Part shown: piece after piece, positions 34,540 to 44,011 of the stretch
Position numbering within the stretch: position 1 is the stretch's first letter
Layout: each line of letters opens with the position of its first letter
Origin: Peteryoungia aggregata LMG 23059
Lineage (GTDB): Bacteria > Pseudomonadota > Alphaproteobacteria > Rhizobiales > Rhizobiaceae
Assembly (NCBI RefSeq): GCF_030814435.1
Contig: NZ_JAUSUW010000013.1
Location: 1 to 64,000, forward strand
Direction of reading: 5' to 3'
DNA length: 64,000 nt
Made by a program: the position numbers and the translations under genes
The notes under the pieces: model-generated
The model's input: only the letters and a program-made list of their open reading frames with translations
Database searches by the model: none
What the model was told of the DNA's origin: nothing

Positions 34540-36789
34540 ATGATGTGCACTGCACTGCCTGCAATCATTGCGGGCCTTTCTGGTGTTTTTCTGCTTTGGC
34601 TGCCGATCAGCCTTCAGGCGCAACTGGTCCTGAGTCTCACGATACTCGGACTCATGTTCATTTTCATGATGCGCCCGCAGAACAAGACGTTCCGCCTGAT
34701 GACATTCGTGTTCTCCGCAGTCCTAGCGTTGCGCTACGCTTTCTGGCGCACGACGGAGACGCTGCCGGACATCAACGAGCCGCTGAACTTCATCCCCGGC
34801 ATCATCCTTTACGCGGCGGAAATGTACTGCCTCGTGATGCTTGCAATCAATTTCTTCATCGTCGCAGATCCGCTGCAGCGCAGGCCTGCACCTCGCATGC
34901 CCGACGCCGAGAAGCCCACCGTCGACGTCTTCGTGCCGTCCTACAACGAATCCGCAGATCTGCTGGCTCTCACTCTGGCAGCAGCCAAGTCGATGAATTA
35001 TCCGGCCGACAAGCTCACGGTGTACCTGCTGGATGACGGCGGGACGGACGCCAAGTGCAGTCAGGCGGATCCGCGGGCCGCCCTTGCTGCCCGCCGTCGC
35101 CGTGAAGAATTGCAGGCGCTCTCCGCCGCCCTCGGCGTGCGTTATCACGCCCGTGCCGAAAACGCGCATGCAAAGGCCGGCAATCTGAACGCCGGGCTGG
35201 CGATCTCAACGGGCGAACTCGTGGTCGTGTTTGATGCCGACCACGCCCCCGTGCGTGAATTCCTCAACGAAACGGTCGGTTATTTTGCCAAGGATGAGAA
35301 GCTCTTCCTCGTCCAGACACCGCACTACTTCCTGAACCCCGATCCGCTTGAGAAGAACCTCCAGACGTTCGGCCGCATGCCGTCAGAGAACGAGATGTTC
35401 TACTCCGTCGTCCAGCGGGGCCTCGACAAGTGGAACGCCTCCTTCTTCTGCGGGTCGGCAGCTGTTCTGCGCCGCAAGGCGCTCAAGGAGACCGACGGTT
35501 TCTCTGGCCAGTCGATCACCGAGGACTGCGAGAGCGCCCTCGCACTGCATTGCCGCGGCTGGCACAGCATCTATGTCGACAAGCCACTGATCGCCGGACT
35601 GCAGCCGGAAACCCTCGTCTCCTTCATCGGCCAGCGGGTTCGCTGGGCGCAGGGCATGCTGCAGATCCTGACCCTCAACCGCCCCTTCCTCCAACGCGGC
35701 CTGACCACCGCGCAGCGCATCTGCTATGCGGGCACGAACCTGTTCTGGCTCTTCCCCTTGACCCGGCTGACCTTCATGTTCTCGCCGTTGCTGTACATCT
35801 TCTTTTCGCTGCAGATTTTCGAGGCCAACATCACCGAGTTCATCTGCTATTCGGTGACCTATCTGATCTCCTCCTTTGCCATGCAGAGCTATCTTTTCGG
35901 TCGTGTGCGTTGGCCCTGGGTTTCCGAACTCTATGAATATGTGCAGTCGGTCATGCTGTTCGGCGCGATCATCAGCGTCGTGCGCAACCCGCGCAAGCCG
36001 ACCTTCAACGTCACCTCGAAGGGGCAGACCCTTGACGAGAGCAAGCTTTCGCCGCTGGCGCGCCCCTACTTTCTGATCTTCTTCCTGCTGTTCGCCGCGA
36101 CCTGCTATGCCATCTGGCGCTATGCGACCGAGGCGATGCCATCAGAACTGCTGCTGATCGTCGCTGGCTGGAACATCATCAATATGGGCATCGCCGGTGC
36201 CGCGCTCGGCTCGGTATCGGAACGGCGCGAGCGGCGACGCAATCAGCGCCTCAACGTCCGCCGTCATGCGATCCTGCATGTCGATCGTGCCGCACACGCC
36301 GTCATCGTCGGCGACGTCTCAAGCGGCGGCCTGGCTCTGCAGTTCATCGACGGCAAGCCGGTCGACGGCATCGACAAGGGACAGGAAGCCATGGTCGAAA
36401 TCCGTCGCAATGGGCGCAGCATGCAAGTGCCGCTGGTCTGCCGCAGCGTCCTTCGCCGCAACGATGAAACGAGCTTCGGCTTTGCTTTCGCCGAACGGAC
36501 GCCGGAGACATTCATCGCCATAGCCGAAATGATGTATTGCGAGCAGCAGCCTCTGCAGGACCGTTGGAACAAGGTTCAGAAACACAAAGGCTTCTTCACG
36601 GGAACCCTCCGCTTCGCCGTCTGGACGGTGACCGAGACGCTGCGTGCCTTCAGTTACGCCCTGCGGCTGATCCGCGAAACGTCGGAAGTCTCGCATCCCG
36701 ATGCACCGATGGTGATCCGCCCTGCTACGACCTGCGACGACCCGGCCGTCTCCCAGCCGTCTTCCCTGCGAGGACCAGCCTATGCTTAA
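34540..36789 (+). CDS. bcsA: Cellulose synthase catalytic subunit 1 (PilZ-containing)
   Basis: The 749-residue inner-membrane GT2 glycosyltransferase polymerises UDP-glucose into beta-1,4-glucan. Two to four N-terminal membrane helices precede the catalytic domain, which shows DDGGTD (about residue 164), DADHAP (232), TEDCE (327) and QRVRW (365). Membrane helices and the gating loop FNVTSKG follow. The C-terminal PilZ domain keeps both c-di-GMP motifs: R570-x3-R574 and DVSSGG (from 592). A cytoplasmic tail of about 100 residues ends the protein. ATG 34540 has GGGG 8 bases upstream; GTG 34519 would add 7 residues. It heads the bcsA-bcsB-TPR-bcsN operon. Confidence 0.93.
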   Translation: MMCTALPAIIAGLSGVFLLWLPISLQAQLVLSLTILGLMFIFMMRPQNKTFRLMTFVFSAVLALRYAFWRTTETLPDINEPLNFIPGIILYAAEMYCLVMLAINFFIVADPLQRRPAPRMPDAEKPTVDVFVPSYNESADLLALTLAAAKSMNYPADKLTVYLLDDGGTDAKCSQADPRAALAARRRREELQALSAALGVRYHARAENAHAKAGNLNAGLAISTGELVVVFDADHAPVREFLNETVGYFAKDEKLFLVQTPHYFLNPDPLEKNLQTFGRMPSENEMFYSVVQRGLDKWNASFFCGSAAVLRRKALKETDGFSGQSITEDCESALALHCRGWHSIYVDKPLIAGLQPETLVSFIGQRVRWAQGMLQILTLNRPFLQRGLTTAQRICYAGTNLFWLFPLTRLTFMFSPLLYIFFSLQIFEANITEFICYSVTYLISSFAMQSYLFGRVRWPWVSELYEYVQSVMLFGAIISVVRNPRKPTFNVTSKGQTLDESKLSPLARPYFLIFFLLFAATCYAIWRYATEAMPSELLLIVAGWNIINMGIAGAALGSVSERRERRRNQRLNVRRHAILHVDRAAHAVIVGDVSSGGLALQFIDGKPVDGIDKGQEAMVEIRRNGRSMQVPLVCRSVLRRNDETSFGFAFAERTPETFIAIAEMMYCEQQPLQDRWNKVQKHKGFFTGTLRFAVWTVTETLRAFSYALRLIRETSEVSHPDAPMVIRPATTCDDPAVSQPSSLRGPAYA

Positions 36790-39088
36790 GAGAGATCTCA
36801 GCTGTTTCCTGTGCGGCGTTGCGGCACTCCTGGTAAGCGTCCAGGCACGCCCGACGATTGCCGCAGGCCTCGCCCCTGCCGAACTGGTGGCGGCAACGCC
36901 TCCCGCCGCCTCCACGCATGCTTCCGCCGGCAGCCGTCGCACTCTCCCCTTCCGTCAGTCAGCAGGGGACATGCGACTGGAGGGCGAGGATGCCGCGCGC
37001 GAGCTGAGCTTTCATCTGTCACCGGATCAGGTTGCCGGAGGTGGTGCTGTGCGTCTGAGTTACCTCAACGCGGTCTCGGTACTGCCAGACGACGCCGTTC
37101 TCGATGTCGAATTGAACGGAGAGCCCCTTGAGACGCTGCCCATCCGCTCGCCGAACGGGCCGATGACGCATGACCTGCCGGTTGCGGCGGCGAAGCTCGT
37201 GCCGGGCTGGAACACGGTTCGAATCCGGGCACGCCAGCATCATCGCATCGATTGCAGTGTCGATGCGAGCTACGAACTCTGGACCCAGATTGACCCGCTG
37301 GTCAGCGGCTTCGTCACCACGGTGGAACCAAAGGACGGTGATCTTGCGAGCCTTCTCTCGGTGGGGCGCAACGGGGACGGGGCGACAGAGATCCGGCTGA
37401 TCGCAAGCCCCGAGACGTCCCAGGCGACCGTTCGCGATAGCCTTTCCGTCGTGCAGACACTGGCGCTGGTACTGGGACGAAGCGACCTCGCCGTGACGGT
37501 CGGCGCGGAGGAAGGCCTGGGCCCTGGAATCGATCTGTATGTCGGCGATCCCAGCCGCATGGATCTCCCGCAATCTGCACGCGACACGCTCGCCGGCGCG
37601 CCACGCGGCCTTTTTGTCCGCCAGAATAACGGCGGACGCCTCGCCCTTACAATGCGTGCATCCAATACCAGCGAATTGCAGTCGCTTCTGCTGGCCGCAG
37701 TCAATGGCCCTCTGCTACCCCTGATCCGGGCGAACAGGGCGCAGGCCGAAGGATCAGCAATAGACGGTGCAACGCCGGCCACTCATGCTCTCTCGGATGT
37801 GGGATACCGAACGGCCCCCTTTGCCGGACGCCTCTTCCAGACCAGCTTCACCGTGATCATGCCGTCGGATTTCTATCCCGGCGACTACGCCACCGTCGAC
37901 CTGCATCTGAACGCGGCCACGGCACCGGGGCTTTCGCCCGGGACCCAGTTGCTCGTACGTGTCAACGAGCGTGCCGTTGCCACGCAGGTGCTCTACAATC
38001 CGGAAGGCATGACCCTGAAGGACAAGCCTCTGGAACTGCCGCTGCGCTCGTTCCATCCGGGCGTCAATCATGTCCGCATCCTCGCCGAGCTTCCCACGGC
38101 GGCTGACAAGGCCTGCGATCCCTCCACCCGGGACGAAGCACGCTCTCGCTTTCTCATGCTTCAGGAAACGACGGTCACCATACCACCCCTCGCCAGAGCC
38201 GGACGCCTGCCGGACCTTGCAGCCTTTGCCGGCACGTCCTTTCCCTTCAAGGGCTCGACTGGCTTCGATGTCTTTGTCGATGCAGCGACGCCGTCGCGAC
38301 TGGGATCTGCGCTCACCTTGCTTACGCGCATGGCAATCTCCGCAGGCCATCCCTTGCCGGCCGAAATCAGGATTGGCCGCCCGGATCCGCGTGCGCCGAC
38401 TGACGCTCTCGTCATCACGGCCAGCGGAGACATGCCCGAGAACGCGTCGCTCGAAGGTCGCAAGGGCGAGCGGTTGCAACCATTCATCACCGACGCATTG
38501 ACGACAGCATCGGTAGCCGGGCAATCCGAAGACAGCCGCCGCCTGTCGGACTCGGAGGCCTTGTTGAGTGCATTCCAGGTCGAGACGCGACTTGAGGAGG
38601 ATCAGCGCTCCCTCAAAAGCCGTGCGACGAGCTGGTTTGCCGAGGCCTCCACAACCGTCAACCGCTGGCTCAGCTACAAGGAGATCGGGCGCGACGACAT
38701 CCATGTTGATTCCCGTGACCGGATGATCAGCGTCAGACAAGTGCGGGCGCCCGAAAGCGACGCCGTTTGGACGATCGTTGCCGCAAGTGACGAGACCTCG
38801 CTCGCCTCGGGTATGAGCACCCTCACCGGACCTGCGACATGGATGTCGCTGGAGGGCGGGGAAGCGATCATTCGACATTCGGATAGCAAGCTCGTGACGC
38901 TCCAGCCGGACGCCTACAGCTTCTTCCCCATCACCGATACAAGCCCCGCCAATCTGAGACGCCTCGCAGCCGCCTGGCTGTCCGATAACTTCGTTGTCTA
39001 TGTCGCGCTCGTCGTCATCCTGATGGGCGGGTTTGGCTGGTGGGTCGGATACATCGTGCCGCGCAAGGGCGTGAGGACAGTCGAATGA
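36782..39088 (+). CDS. bcsB: Cellulose synthase periplasmic subunit 1
   Basis: The 768-residue BcsB family protein guides the nascent glucan across the periplasm. It has an N-terminal signal peptide (FLCGVAALLVSVQARPTIAA). The body has the duplicated carbohydrate-binding and flavodoxin-like domain plan: DVELNGEPLETLPI and DCSVDASYELWTQIDP in the first half, DFYPGDYATVDLHLNA in the second. A C-terminal membrane anchor (FVVYVALVVILMGGFGWWVGYIV) would pack against BcsA. ATG 36782 overlaps the bcsA end by 8 bases. The same DCSV-x-A-x-YELWTQIDP motif occurs in the second BcsB. Confidence 0.9.
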   Translation: MLKRDLSCFLCGVAALLVSVQARPTIAAGLAPAELVAATPPAASTHASAGSRRTLPFRQSAGDMRLEGEDAARELSFHLSPDQVAGGGAVRLSYLNAVSVLPDDAVLDVELNGEPLETLPIRSPNGPMTHDLPVAAAKLVPGWNTVRIRARQHHRIDCSVDASYELWTQIDPLVSGFVTTVEPKDGDLASLLSVGRNGDGATEIRLIASPETSQATVRDSLSVVQTLALVLGRSDLAVTVGAEEGLGPGIDLYVGDPSRMDLPQSARDTLAGAPRGLFVRQNNGGRLALTMRASNTSELQSLLLAAVNGPLLPLIRANRAQAEGSAIDGATPATHALSDVGYRTAPFAGRLFQTSFTVIMPSDFYPGDYATVDLHLNAATAPGLSPGTQLLVRVNERAVATQVLYNPEGMTLKDKPLELPLRSFHPGVNHVRILAELPTAADKACDPSTRDEARSRFLMLQETTVTIPPLARAGRLPDLAAFAGTSFPFKGSTGFDVFVDAATPSRLGSALTLLTRMAISAGHPLPAEIRIGRPDPRAPTDALVITASGDMPENASLEGRKGERLQPFITDALTTASVAGQSEDSRRLSDSEALLSAFQVETRLEEDQRSLKSRATSWFAEASTTVNRWLSYKEIGRDDIHVDSRDRMISVRQVRAPESDAVWTIVAASDETSLASGMSTLTGPATWMSLEGGEAIIRHSDSKLVTLQPDAYSFFPITDTSPANLRRLAAAWLSDNFVVYVALVVILMGGFGWWVGYIVPRKGVRTVE

Positions 39089-41136
39089 TGAGAAGCACTT
39101 TCGCAGCAGCACTCTGTGCAAGCACTATCCTGGCCACACTCCTGCTGGCAGTGCCATCCCGGGCGACACCGCTGGTCGCGCCGCGGGCTGCCTCGACCAT
39201 GGCGGCGCCGACGCCGGACCTTCCGGCACAACCTGCAACGCCACCGACAGCACCCAAGCCCGACACCGTCGATCTCGCGGCTCTCTACTACTATGCCAGG
39301 AGTGGTGAAAGCGCGCGCGTCGAAGCAGAGACGCGCCGCCTGGAACTGAAGTTCCCGGGTTTCACCATCCCGACCGATCTCTATGCGCCCGAAAATGGCG
39401 ATCAGGTCGACGAGACCACACTGTGGCAACTCTACGAGCGTGACGACTATGCCGGGATCGATCAGGAGATCAGTCGCATCGCAGCGGCCAATCCGGGATG
39501 GGAACCGTCGGCTGATTTTCGGGCGAAGCTCGAGCGCCGCAAGATGCGTCTGGCGATGACGACTGCACATACAGCAAGGGATTTCGCGACAGTCATCCGC
39601 GAGGGTGCCAATCTCGATGCTACGCAGGAAGCCGAGATCGATCTGCTCTGGATGCTCATCGACGCCTACAGGGCAAACGGGATGCATGAACCGCTGACAA
39701 TGCTGTATCGCGGCATCCTGTTTCGTCCACCGGAGAAAACTTTATCCGACGACCTGATCCTGACAACCTTGCGCAAGGCGATGCAGGATGTTCCGGCGGC
39801 CCAGTTGCGCGAGGCCATTCAGATTCTCTCCTCGAAGCCCGATCTGGCGCTCGCTATGACGGCTCTGCGTCTCGATCTGATGCGGCGAGAGATCGGCGAC
39901 TACGTTGCCGACGCCTCAGGCATGTCGATCCCGACGGCCGAGACCATTTCGGCGATCCGGCAGGTGGCCGAGATGGAGCGGAACCCGAAGGATCTGGGAC
40001 TGATGGGCTGGTATGCGCTGAAAAGCGACAAGCCGGAGGAAGCAGCCCGCTGGTTCGAGCAGATGATGCAGCACGGAGCAAACGCAGAAGCCGTGCGCGG
40101 CCTCGCCGTGAGCCTGGGACATCGCGGCAAGGAGGACCAAGCCTTCACCTTCGTGTCCTCGCATCTCGAACTGCTGCAGGACGACGATGCGTTCCTGCTC
40201 GATCAGCTCTCCTATCCCTTCCGCAGCGAGGTCAGGACGGATCTCGAGGACCGCGTTGTCACGCGCTATTCCGAAGCAATTCAGAAGACGGAATCCGCAG
40301 ACCATGCACGCCTGCTCGGCTGGTACGCCTACAATTCACGCCAGTTCGAGCCGGCCAGGGCCTGGTTCACAAGGGCCTTCGAATGGAAGCCCGAAGCTGA
40401 TAGCCTGAAGGGGCTCGTCCTGTCTGCGACGCGCCTCGGCCAGAAGGCTGAGGTCAGCGACCTGCGCGAAAAACATGCCGGTGCCTACGCCGCCGTCTTC
40501 GATGAGATCCGGTCAGCGCTCGAACCGAAGGGCAAGGGTGGCAAGCCGGTGAGCGCCCCCACGGGCGTTCAGCCACGTTACGCCTCGAGCCTGCAGAAGA
40601 AGGACTATGGCGCCTGCATCTCCGAACTGCGGACGCTCGAAGCGAAGGCAGCCTTGCGTCCGGATGCTGTCGTGATCAAGGGTTGGTGCCTGCTCGGCCT
40701 GAACCATCTGGCGGAGGCACGGCAGGCCTTCATGCAAGGCCTTGCAGACGGTGGCGGCAAGTCAGACGATGCCGCCTACGGGCTCGGGCTCACATTGCTT
40801 CGCTCAAATCTCACCGATGATGCAGAAGCCCTGCTGATGCGGCAGAACCTGACGCCATTGCGGGAACGGGAACTGCGGGCAGAGATGCTGTGGCAGAAGG
40901 CACGCGCCGCCTTCGATCGCAAACAGTACCGCCAGACGCTCGATGCCCTCAACGCGCGTCTGCAGATCATGCCGGAGCCGGTTGGCATCAGCCAGATGCG
41001 CGCCTGGAGCCACTACCACCTCGGCAATCTCGCCCAGTCTCGCGCAATTTTTGCGCAACTCAACCAGGTGGTGGCGGACCCTGCGAACAGCCGGGGCATT
41101 GCAGCGATCAACGAACGCATGGGGATCACACGATGA
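39085..41136 (+). CDS. Periplasmic TPR protein of cellulose operon 1 (BcsK-like?)
   Basis: The 683-residue protein has a signal peptide (AAALCASTILATLLLAVPSRA), a Pro/Ala-rich linker, then an all-helical body with TPR-like repeats, for example MGWYALKSDKPEEAARWFEQ, LGWYAYNSRQFEPARAWFT and KGWCLLGLNHLAEARQAFMQ. No C-terminal beta-barrel region is visible, so it is not a full BcsC exporter. It resembles the TPR proteins called BcsK in alphaproteobacterial cellulose loci, but I am not certain of that name. Its N-terminal domain is clearly paralogous to the protein at 49625-51538. ATG 39085 overlaps the bcsB stop. Confidence 0.75.
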   Translation: MMRSTFAAALCASTILATLLLAVPSRATPLVAPRAASTMAAPTPDLPAQPATPPTAPKPDTVDLAALYYYARSGESARVEAETRRLELKFPGFTIPTDLYAPENGDQVDETTLWQLYERDDYAGIDQEISRIAAANPGWEPSADFRAKLERRKMRLAMTTAHTARDFATVIREGANLDATQEAEIDLLWMLIDAYRANGMHEPLTMLYRGILFRPPEKTLSDDLILTTLRKAMQDVPAAQLREAIQILSSKPDLALAMTALRLDLMRREIGDYVADASGMSIPTAETISAIRQVAEMERNPKDLGLMGWYALKSDKPEEAARWFEQMMQHGANAEAVRGLAVSLGHRGKEDQAFTFVSSHLELLQDDDAFLLDQLSYPFRSEVRTDLEDRVVTRYSEAIQKTESADHARLLGWYAYNSRQFEPARAWFTRAFEWKPEADSLKGLVLSATRLGQKAEVSDLREKHAGAYAAVFDEIRSALEPKGKGGKPVSAPTGVQPRYASSLQKKDYGACISELRTLEAKAALRPDAVVIKGWCLLGLNHLAEARQAFMQGLADGGGKSDDAAYGLGLTLLRSNLTDDAEALLMRQNLTPLRERELRAEMLWQKARAAFDRKQYRQTLDALNARLQIMPEPVGISQMRAWSHYHLGNLAQSRAIFAQLNQVVADPANSRGIAAINERMGITR

Positions 41137-41921
41137 AAGCCTCCACCATCAGCCTCGTGGCTCTGCTTGCACTCACGGGCTGCAACACCGTCGAGGATCC
41201 TTACCTGGATGGCATCGCGTCGGCAGTTCCCGCAAGCGCGACAGGCAATCGCGAACTTCCCCCCCATCTAGCTCTGGCCACGCTGACGACGCTGGGAGAA
41301 ACACCGATCAGCGTCCGCCAGACGACGGTCGGCGGCGTCACCAGCCAGGTCATCGCCTATCGCAGCACAACAACAATCCCGGGCGAGAACAGGCTGACGG
41401 TTGCCACCGGCACAGCGGCAACGGCGGCGTTCCGGCGCGGACCAAGCCGTGCCGAGCTTGCACGGGAACTCGCATCCGAGTTTCCCGGGATCCGGATGAG
41501 CCTCGACCCGGTCGTGCGCCAAAACGGCTACGGCCCCTACGGGGTCGCGACAGGCAGGGTGAGCGAACGCGGAGCCTGCGTCTACGCCTGGCAGACGATT
41601 GACAAGGCTGCCAGGACGACTGGCGAGGAGGCCTCGGCAATCCGCCTTCGCTACTGCCACCCCGCCCTGGGAACGGAGGTGCTTGCCGGTCTGCTCTCGG
41701 GATTATCCTTTGGCGGCGCCAATGTGGCAGCTATCGCGACCGCCACGACATCCTATGCCTATGCAACCGGTGCGCCTGTAGCCGATCCCGTTCCCGTAGC
41801 GGCCACGATGAAGGCTGAGATCAGTGCAGGGACACCGGCCGCAAGAGAGGCTGCAGACACCTCCACATCCCACGAAACGTCAGGCACGAAGCCATCCGTC
41901 ACGATACCGATGCCGGACTGA
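41133..41921 (+). CDS. bcsN: BcsN-like cellulose biosynthesis lipoprotein
   Basis: The 262-residue protein has a short lipoprotein signal with lipobox LTGC (Cys 17), so it is anchored to a membrane facing the periplasm. The body fits the BcsN family of alphaproteobacterial cellulose operons: ISVRQTTVGGVTSQVIAYRS, PGENRLTV and a conserved CVYAWQTI followed by RLRYC. Two cysteines could pair. A Gly/Ala-rich stretch (SGLSFGGANVAAIAT) precedes a disordered tail. It is last in operon 1 and overlaps the TPR gene by 4 bases. Operon 2 has no copy. The molecular role is unknown. Confidence 0.8.
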   Translation: MKASTISLVALLALTGCNTVEDPYLDGIASAVPASATGNRELPPHLALATLTTLGETPISVRQTTVGGVTSQVIAYRSTTTIPGENRLTVATGTAATAAFRRGPSRAELARELASEFPGIRMSLDPVVRQNGYGPYGVATGRVSERGACVYAWQTIDKAARTTGEEASAIRLRYCHPALGTEVLAGLLSGLSFGGANVAAIATATTSYAYATGAPVADPVPVAATMKAEISAGTPAAREAADTSTSHETSGTKPSVTIPMPD

Positions 41922-41964
41922 CCCATCCGGCTTTGCATCCTTTCGACAGGGGAAAGACCACCGG

Positions 41965-42312
41965 TCAGCGAAGAAGCCGTTGCAGCCGGGGCCGAACGCG
42001 CAGGAAACCCCGGTAGGCGGCTTCGAACGCGGGTGTGGCGGGCGCCCAGCCGGCCAGCAGGCCGAGCGGACGCAGCAGGGGTATGGCGCGCCACATTGCC
42101 GCAAATGCCTGCGCGCCCGACAGGAGCGTCCCCTTTTCGTCTGCGTGAAACCGGGACAGGATTTCCGCCCGGTCGATCGGGCACCCCTGGGAAAGGTCGC
42201 AGGCATCGACGAACCGGATCGCGCCGCGCCGGTCGAGGCGTTTCATCAGGGCGATCTCGCGCTGGCACAGGGGACAATTGCTATCGAACCAGATGGTGAC
42301 CTGAGGATTCAT
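41965..42312 (-). CDS. DUF393 (DCC-family) thioredoxin-like protein
   Basis: The 115-residue protein of the DCC/DUF393 family shows the signature WFDSNCPLCQREI with a thioredoxin-type Cys-x2-Cys pair near residues 13-16. RFVDACDLSQG follows, then a C-terminal helical part (MWRAIPLLRPLGLLAGW). Members are predicted disulfide oxidoreductases or simple binding proteins. ATG 42312 has GAGAA upstream. It lies between the two cellulose operons on the opposite strand. Confidence 0.85.
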   Translation of the reverse strand: MNPQVTIWFDSNCPLCQREIALMKRLDRRGAIRFVDACDLSQGCPIDRAEILSRFHADEKGTLLSGAQAFAAMWRAIPLLRPLGLLAGWAPATPAFEAAYRGFLRVRPRLQRLLR

Positions 42313-42418
42313 GGCTTTTCTCGATGTCGCATGTGGACCTGACTCCAATATGGGGTCAGAAATCCTGTATGGACAGTGCGGCCCCATGCCGCGAGCCGGA
42401 CGGTCCCACCCTCACGCC

Positions 42419-43492
42419 TTAGGACGCGATGGCCTTTGCATCCCGCCCGACGACCGCCAGCTGGGACAGGAGCTGGTTTCGCCATTGATCCAGTTTCGGA
42501 GAAGACGCGTCGTCGGCGACCAGGCCCCCGTTCGCCTCCTGAATGGCACCGTCCCGATAGGCTGTCGGGGAGCACCCGAACCGGGTCATGAACAGTTGTC
42601 GCATGTTGGTCTGGCTACCCAACCCGCTCAAGCGCGCAATGTCCTTGATCTTCCGCTCACCGGCTTTGAGCATTTCGCAGGCGTAGCTCAAGCGGACAGA
42701 GAGCACGAATTCACCCACTGTCTGACCCGTTTTCTGTTTAAACGCCCGAGACAGAGTCTTCTCGCTCATGGCCACCATATCAGCCAGCTTTCCGACGCTC
42801 AGATCAGCGGATGGATTTGCCATTACCCATTCCTGAACACGCTCCACCGGGCTGCCAGAATCGAAACTGGGAAAAACTGGGCGACTGCCGAAACGCATCT
42901 CCGCACTGAGCAGGCGCGCACCAAATCGACGCGCGACTTCTCCGGCGACGGACCGACCAAGGTCCTCCTCGATCAGCGAGAGCGACAGGGCAAGGCCCGC
43001 AGAACTGCCACGTGCACTCCAGATCTTGCCGCTCTTGTGAACATCCGAATGCGGCTCGACGATAGTCTGCGAGCAAAGTGTGGTCAGGCGCGCCTGGACG
43101 TCCCCCTCCGCCACCACGGTGTGACCGCGAGTAAGCCCCGCCGCAGCGGCGAATAAAATCCCGTTGCCAAAGGTTGCGATGCGCCGGACGGCAGGCGCCC
43201 GCCTGGCAAGGAATTCAATGATCCGCAGATCGTGATCCTGCAAAGTGACGAATGCGCCGTCAGGGATGACCAGGGTATCAACCTCTGATGGTGCATTATT
43301 CAAATTGTGAACTGCACTGAAACGGATCCACGGCTCATCCGGCTGAACGGCTTCATAGCCTGCGGCGCATGTCGTGAGCACATAGGAACGCCCATCGGCC
43401 ACCTCGCAGGCATGCCGCAGACTCTCCATTACGGACGCCAGTTCCAACATTCCGCAATTGCTGCGCAGCACAATCATGACTGTACGCGTCAT
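42419..43492 (-). CDS. AraC-family regulator with GATase1/DJ-1-like sensor (GlxA type)
   Basis: The 357-residue regulator has an N-terminal class I glutamine-amidotransferase-like domain (about residues 1-190). The usual nucleophile-elbow region is GNGILFAAAAGL, with no Cys at the turn, so it probably binds rather than hydrolyses a ligand. The C-terminal AraC DNA-binding domain (about 215-320) has both helix-turn-helices, including VGKLADMVAMSEKTLSRAFKQ and KDIARLSGLGSQTNMRQLF. ATG 43492 has GAGG about 10 bases upstream. It is divergent from cellulose operon 2, so that operon is a plausible target, though this is only positional. Confidence 0.85.
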   Translation of the reverse strand: MTRTVMIVLRSNCGMLELASVMESLRHACEVADGRSYVLTTCAAGYEAVQPDEPWIRFSAVHNLNNAPSEVDTLVIPDGAFVTLQDHDLRIIEFLARRAPAVRRIATFGNGILFAAAAGLTRGHTVVAEGDVQARLTTLCSQTIVEPHSDVHKSGKIWSARGSSAGLALSLSLIEEDLGRSVAGEVARRFGARLLSAEMRFGSRPVFPSFDSGSPVERVQEWVMANPSADLSVGKLADMVAMSEKTLSRAFKQKTGQTVGEFVLSVRLSYACEMLKAGERKIKDIARLSGLGSQTNMRQLFMTRFGCSPTAYRDGAIQEANGGLVADDASSPKLDQWRNQLLSQLAVVGRDAKAIAS

Positions 43493-44011
43493 CGAGCAGA
43501 CACCTCGACCTAGGTCTTCCATGTAAACGATTGTTAACGAATAAGAAAATTAATTATAAAAAAACAGTAAATCAATTTTCAGAACAGTCATACTGAATCA
43601 AATCGGCACATAAGATTAATTCATACGTATAGCTGCCGATTCATCGCGCAGAACATTGCTTAATAGAATGAATTCTGCGTTTTATTTATCGTTTTTGGAA
43701 CAATATCAATTCACAACATGAACCTTTTTTGGGCGTATATTTGGCCTATTTGACTAAAATTCTATGTTGCACCGCAACTATCTCGACAATCTCCGACAGG
43801 ATTCGGACAACTGACGAAGCGGCCTCGCCGGGGGCCTTCACATTCTCCCCGATCCATACCTAACGTTAACCCGAGATTAACCTCGCCACGGCCTGCGGGG
43901 CCTGTCGAGTTTCTGGTGCATGCACTCCAAGGATGTATTTGCTGGGATAGGACGGTGCCCATGGCGCCTGGCGGGGCAATCGACGATCGAACTCATGAGG
44001 AGTCCAAAGTC
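43493..44011. other. AT-rich control region upstream of cellulose operon 2
   Basis: The stretch 43525-43770 is strikingly AT-rich compared with its surroundings and holds no gene. It includes A tracts, the 8-bp palindrome ATACGTAT (about 43623-43630) and TTGACT near 43750, a possible -35 box. Such regions upstream of rhizobial polysaccharide genes often bind silencers of the MucR or H-NS kind. An open frame runs into this region from bcsA2 (to 43916), but no ribosome-binding site supports a start there. Confidence 0.55.

Noticed and set aside
34534-34548. TGGCAC-N5-GTGC resembling a sigma-54 promoter near bcsA1
   Set aside because: It matches the -24/-12 spacing but overlaps the bcsA1 start codons. 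A transcript from it would lack the start and first membrane helix. Likely chance.
43916-44011. N-terminal extension of BcsA2 from ATG 43916
   Set aside because: No ribosome-binding site, a composition unlike a cellulose synthase N-terminus, and GTG 44012 has GAGGAG and fits the spacing of BcsA1.
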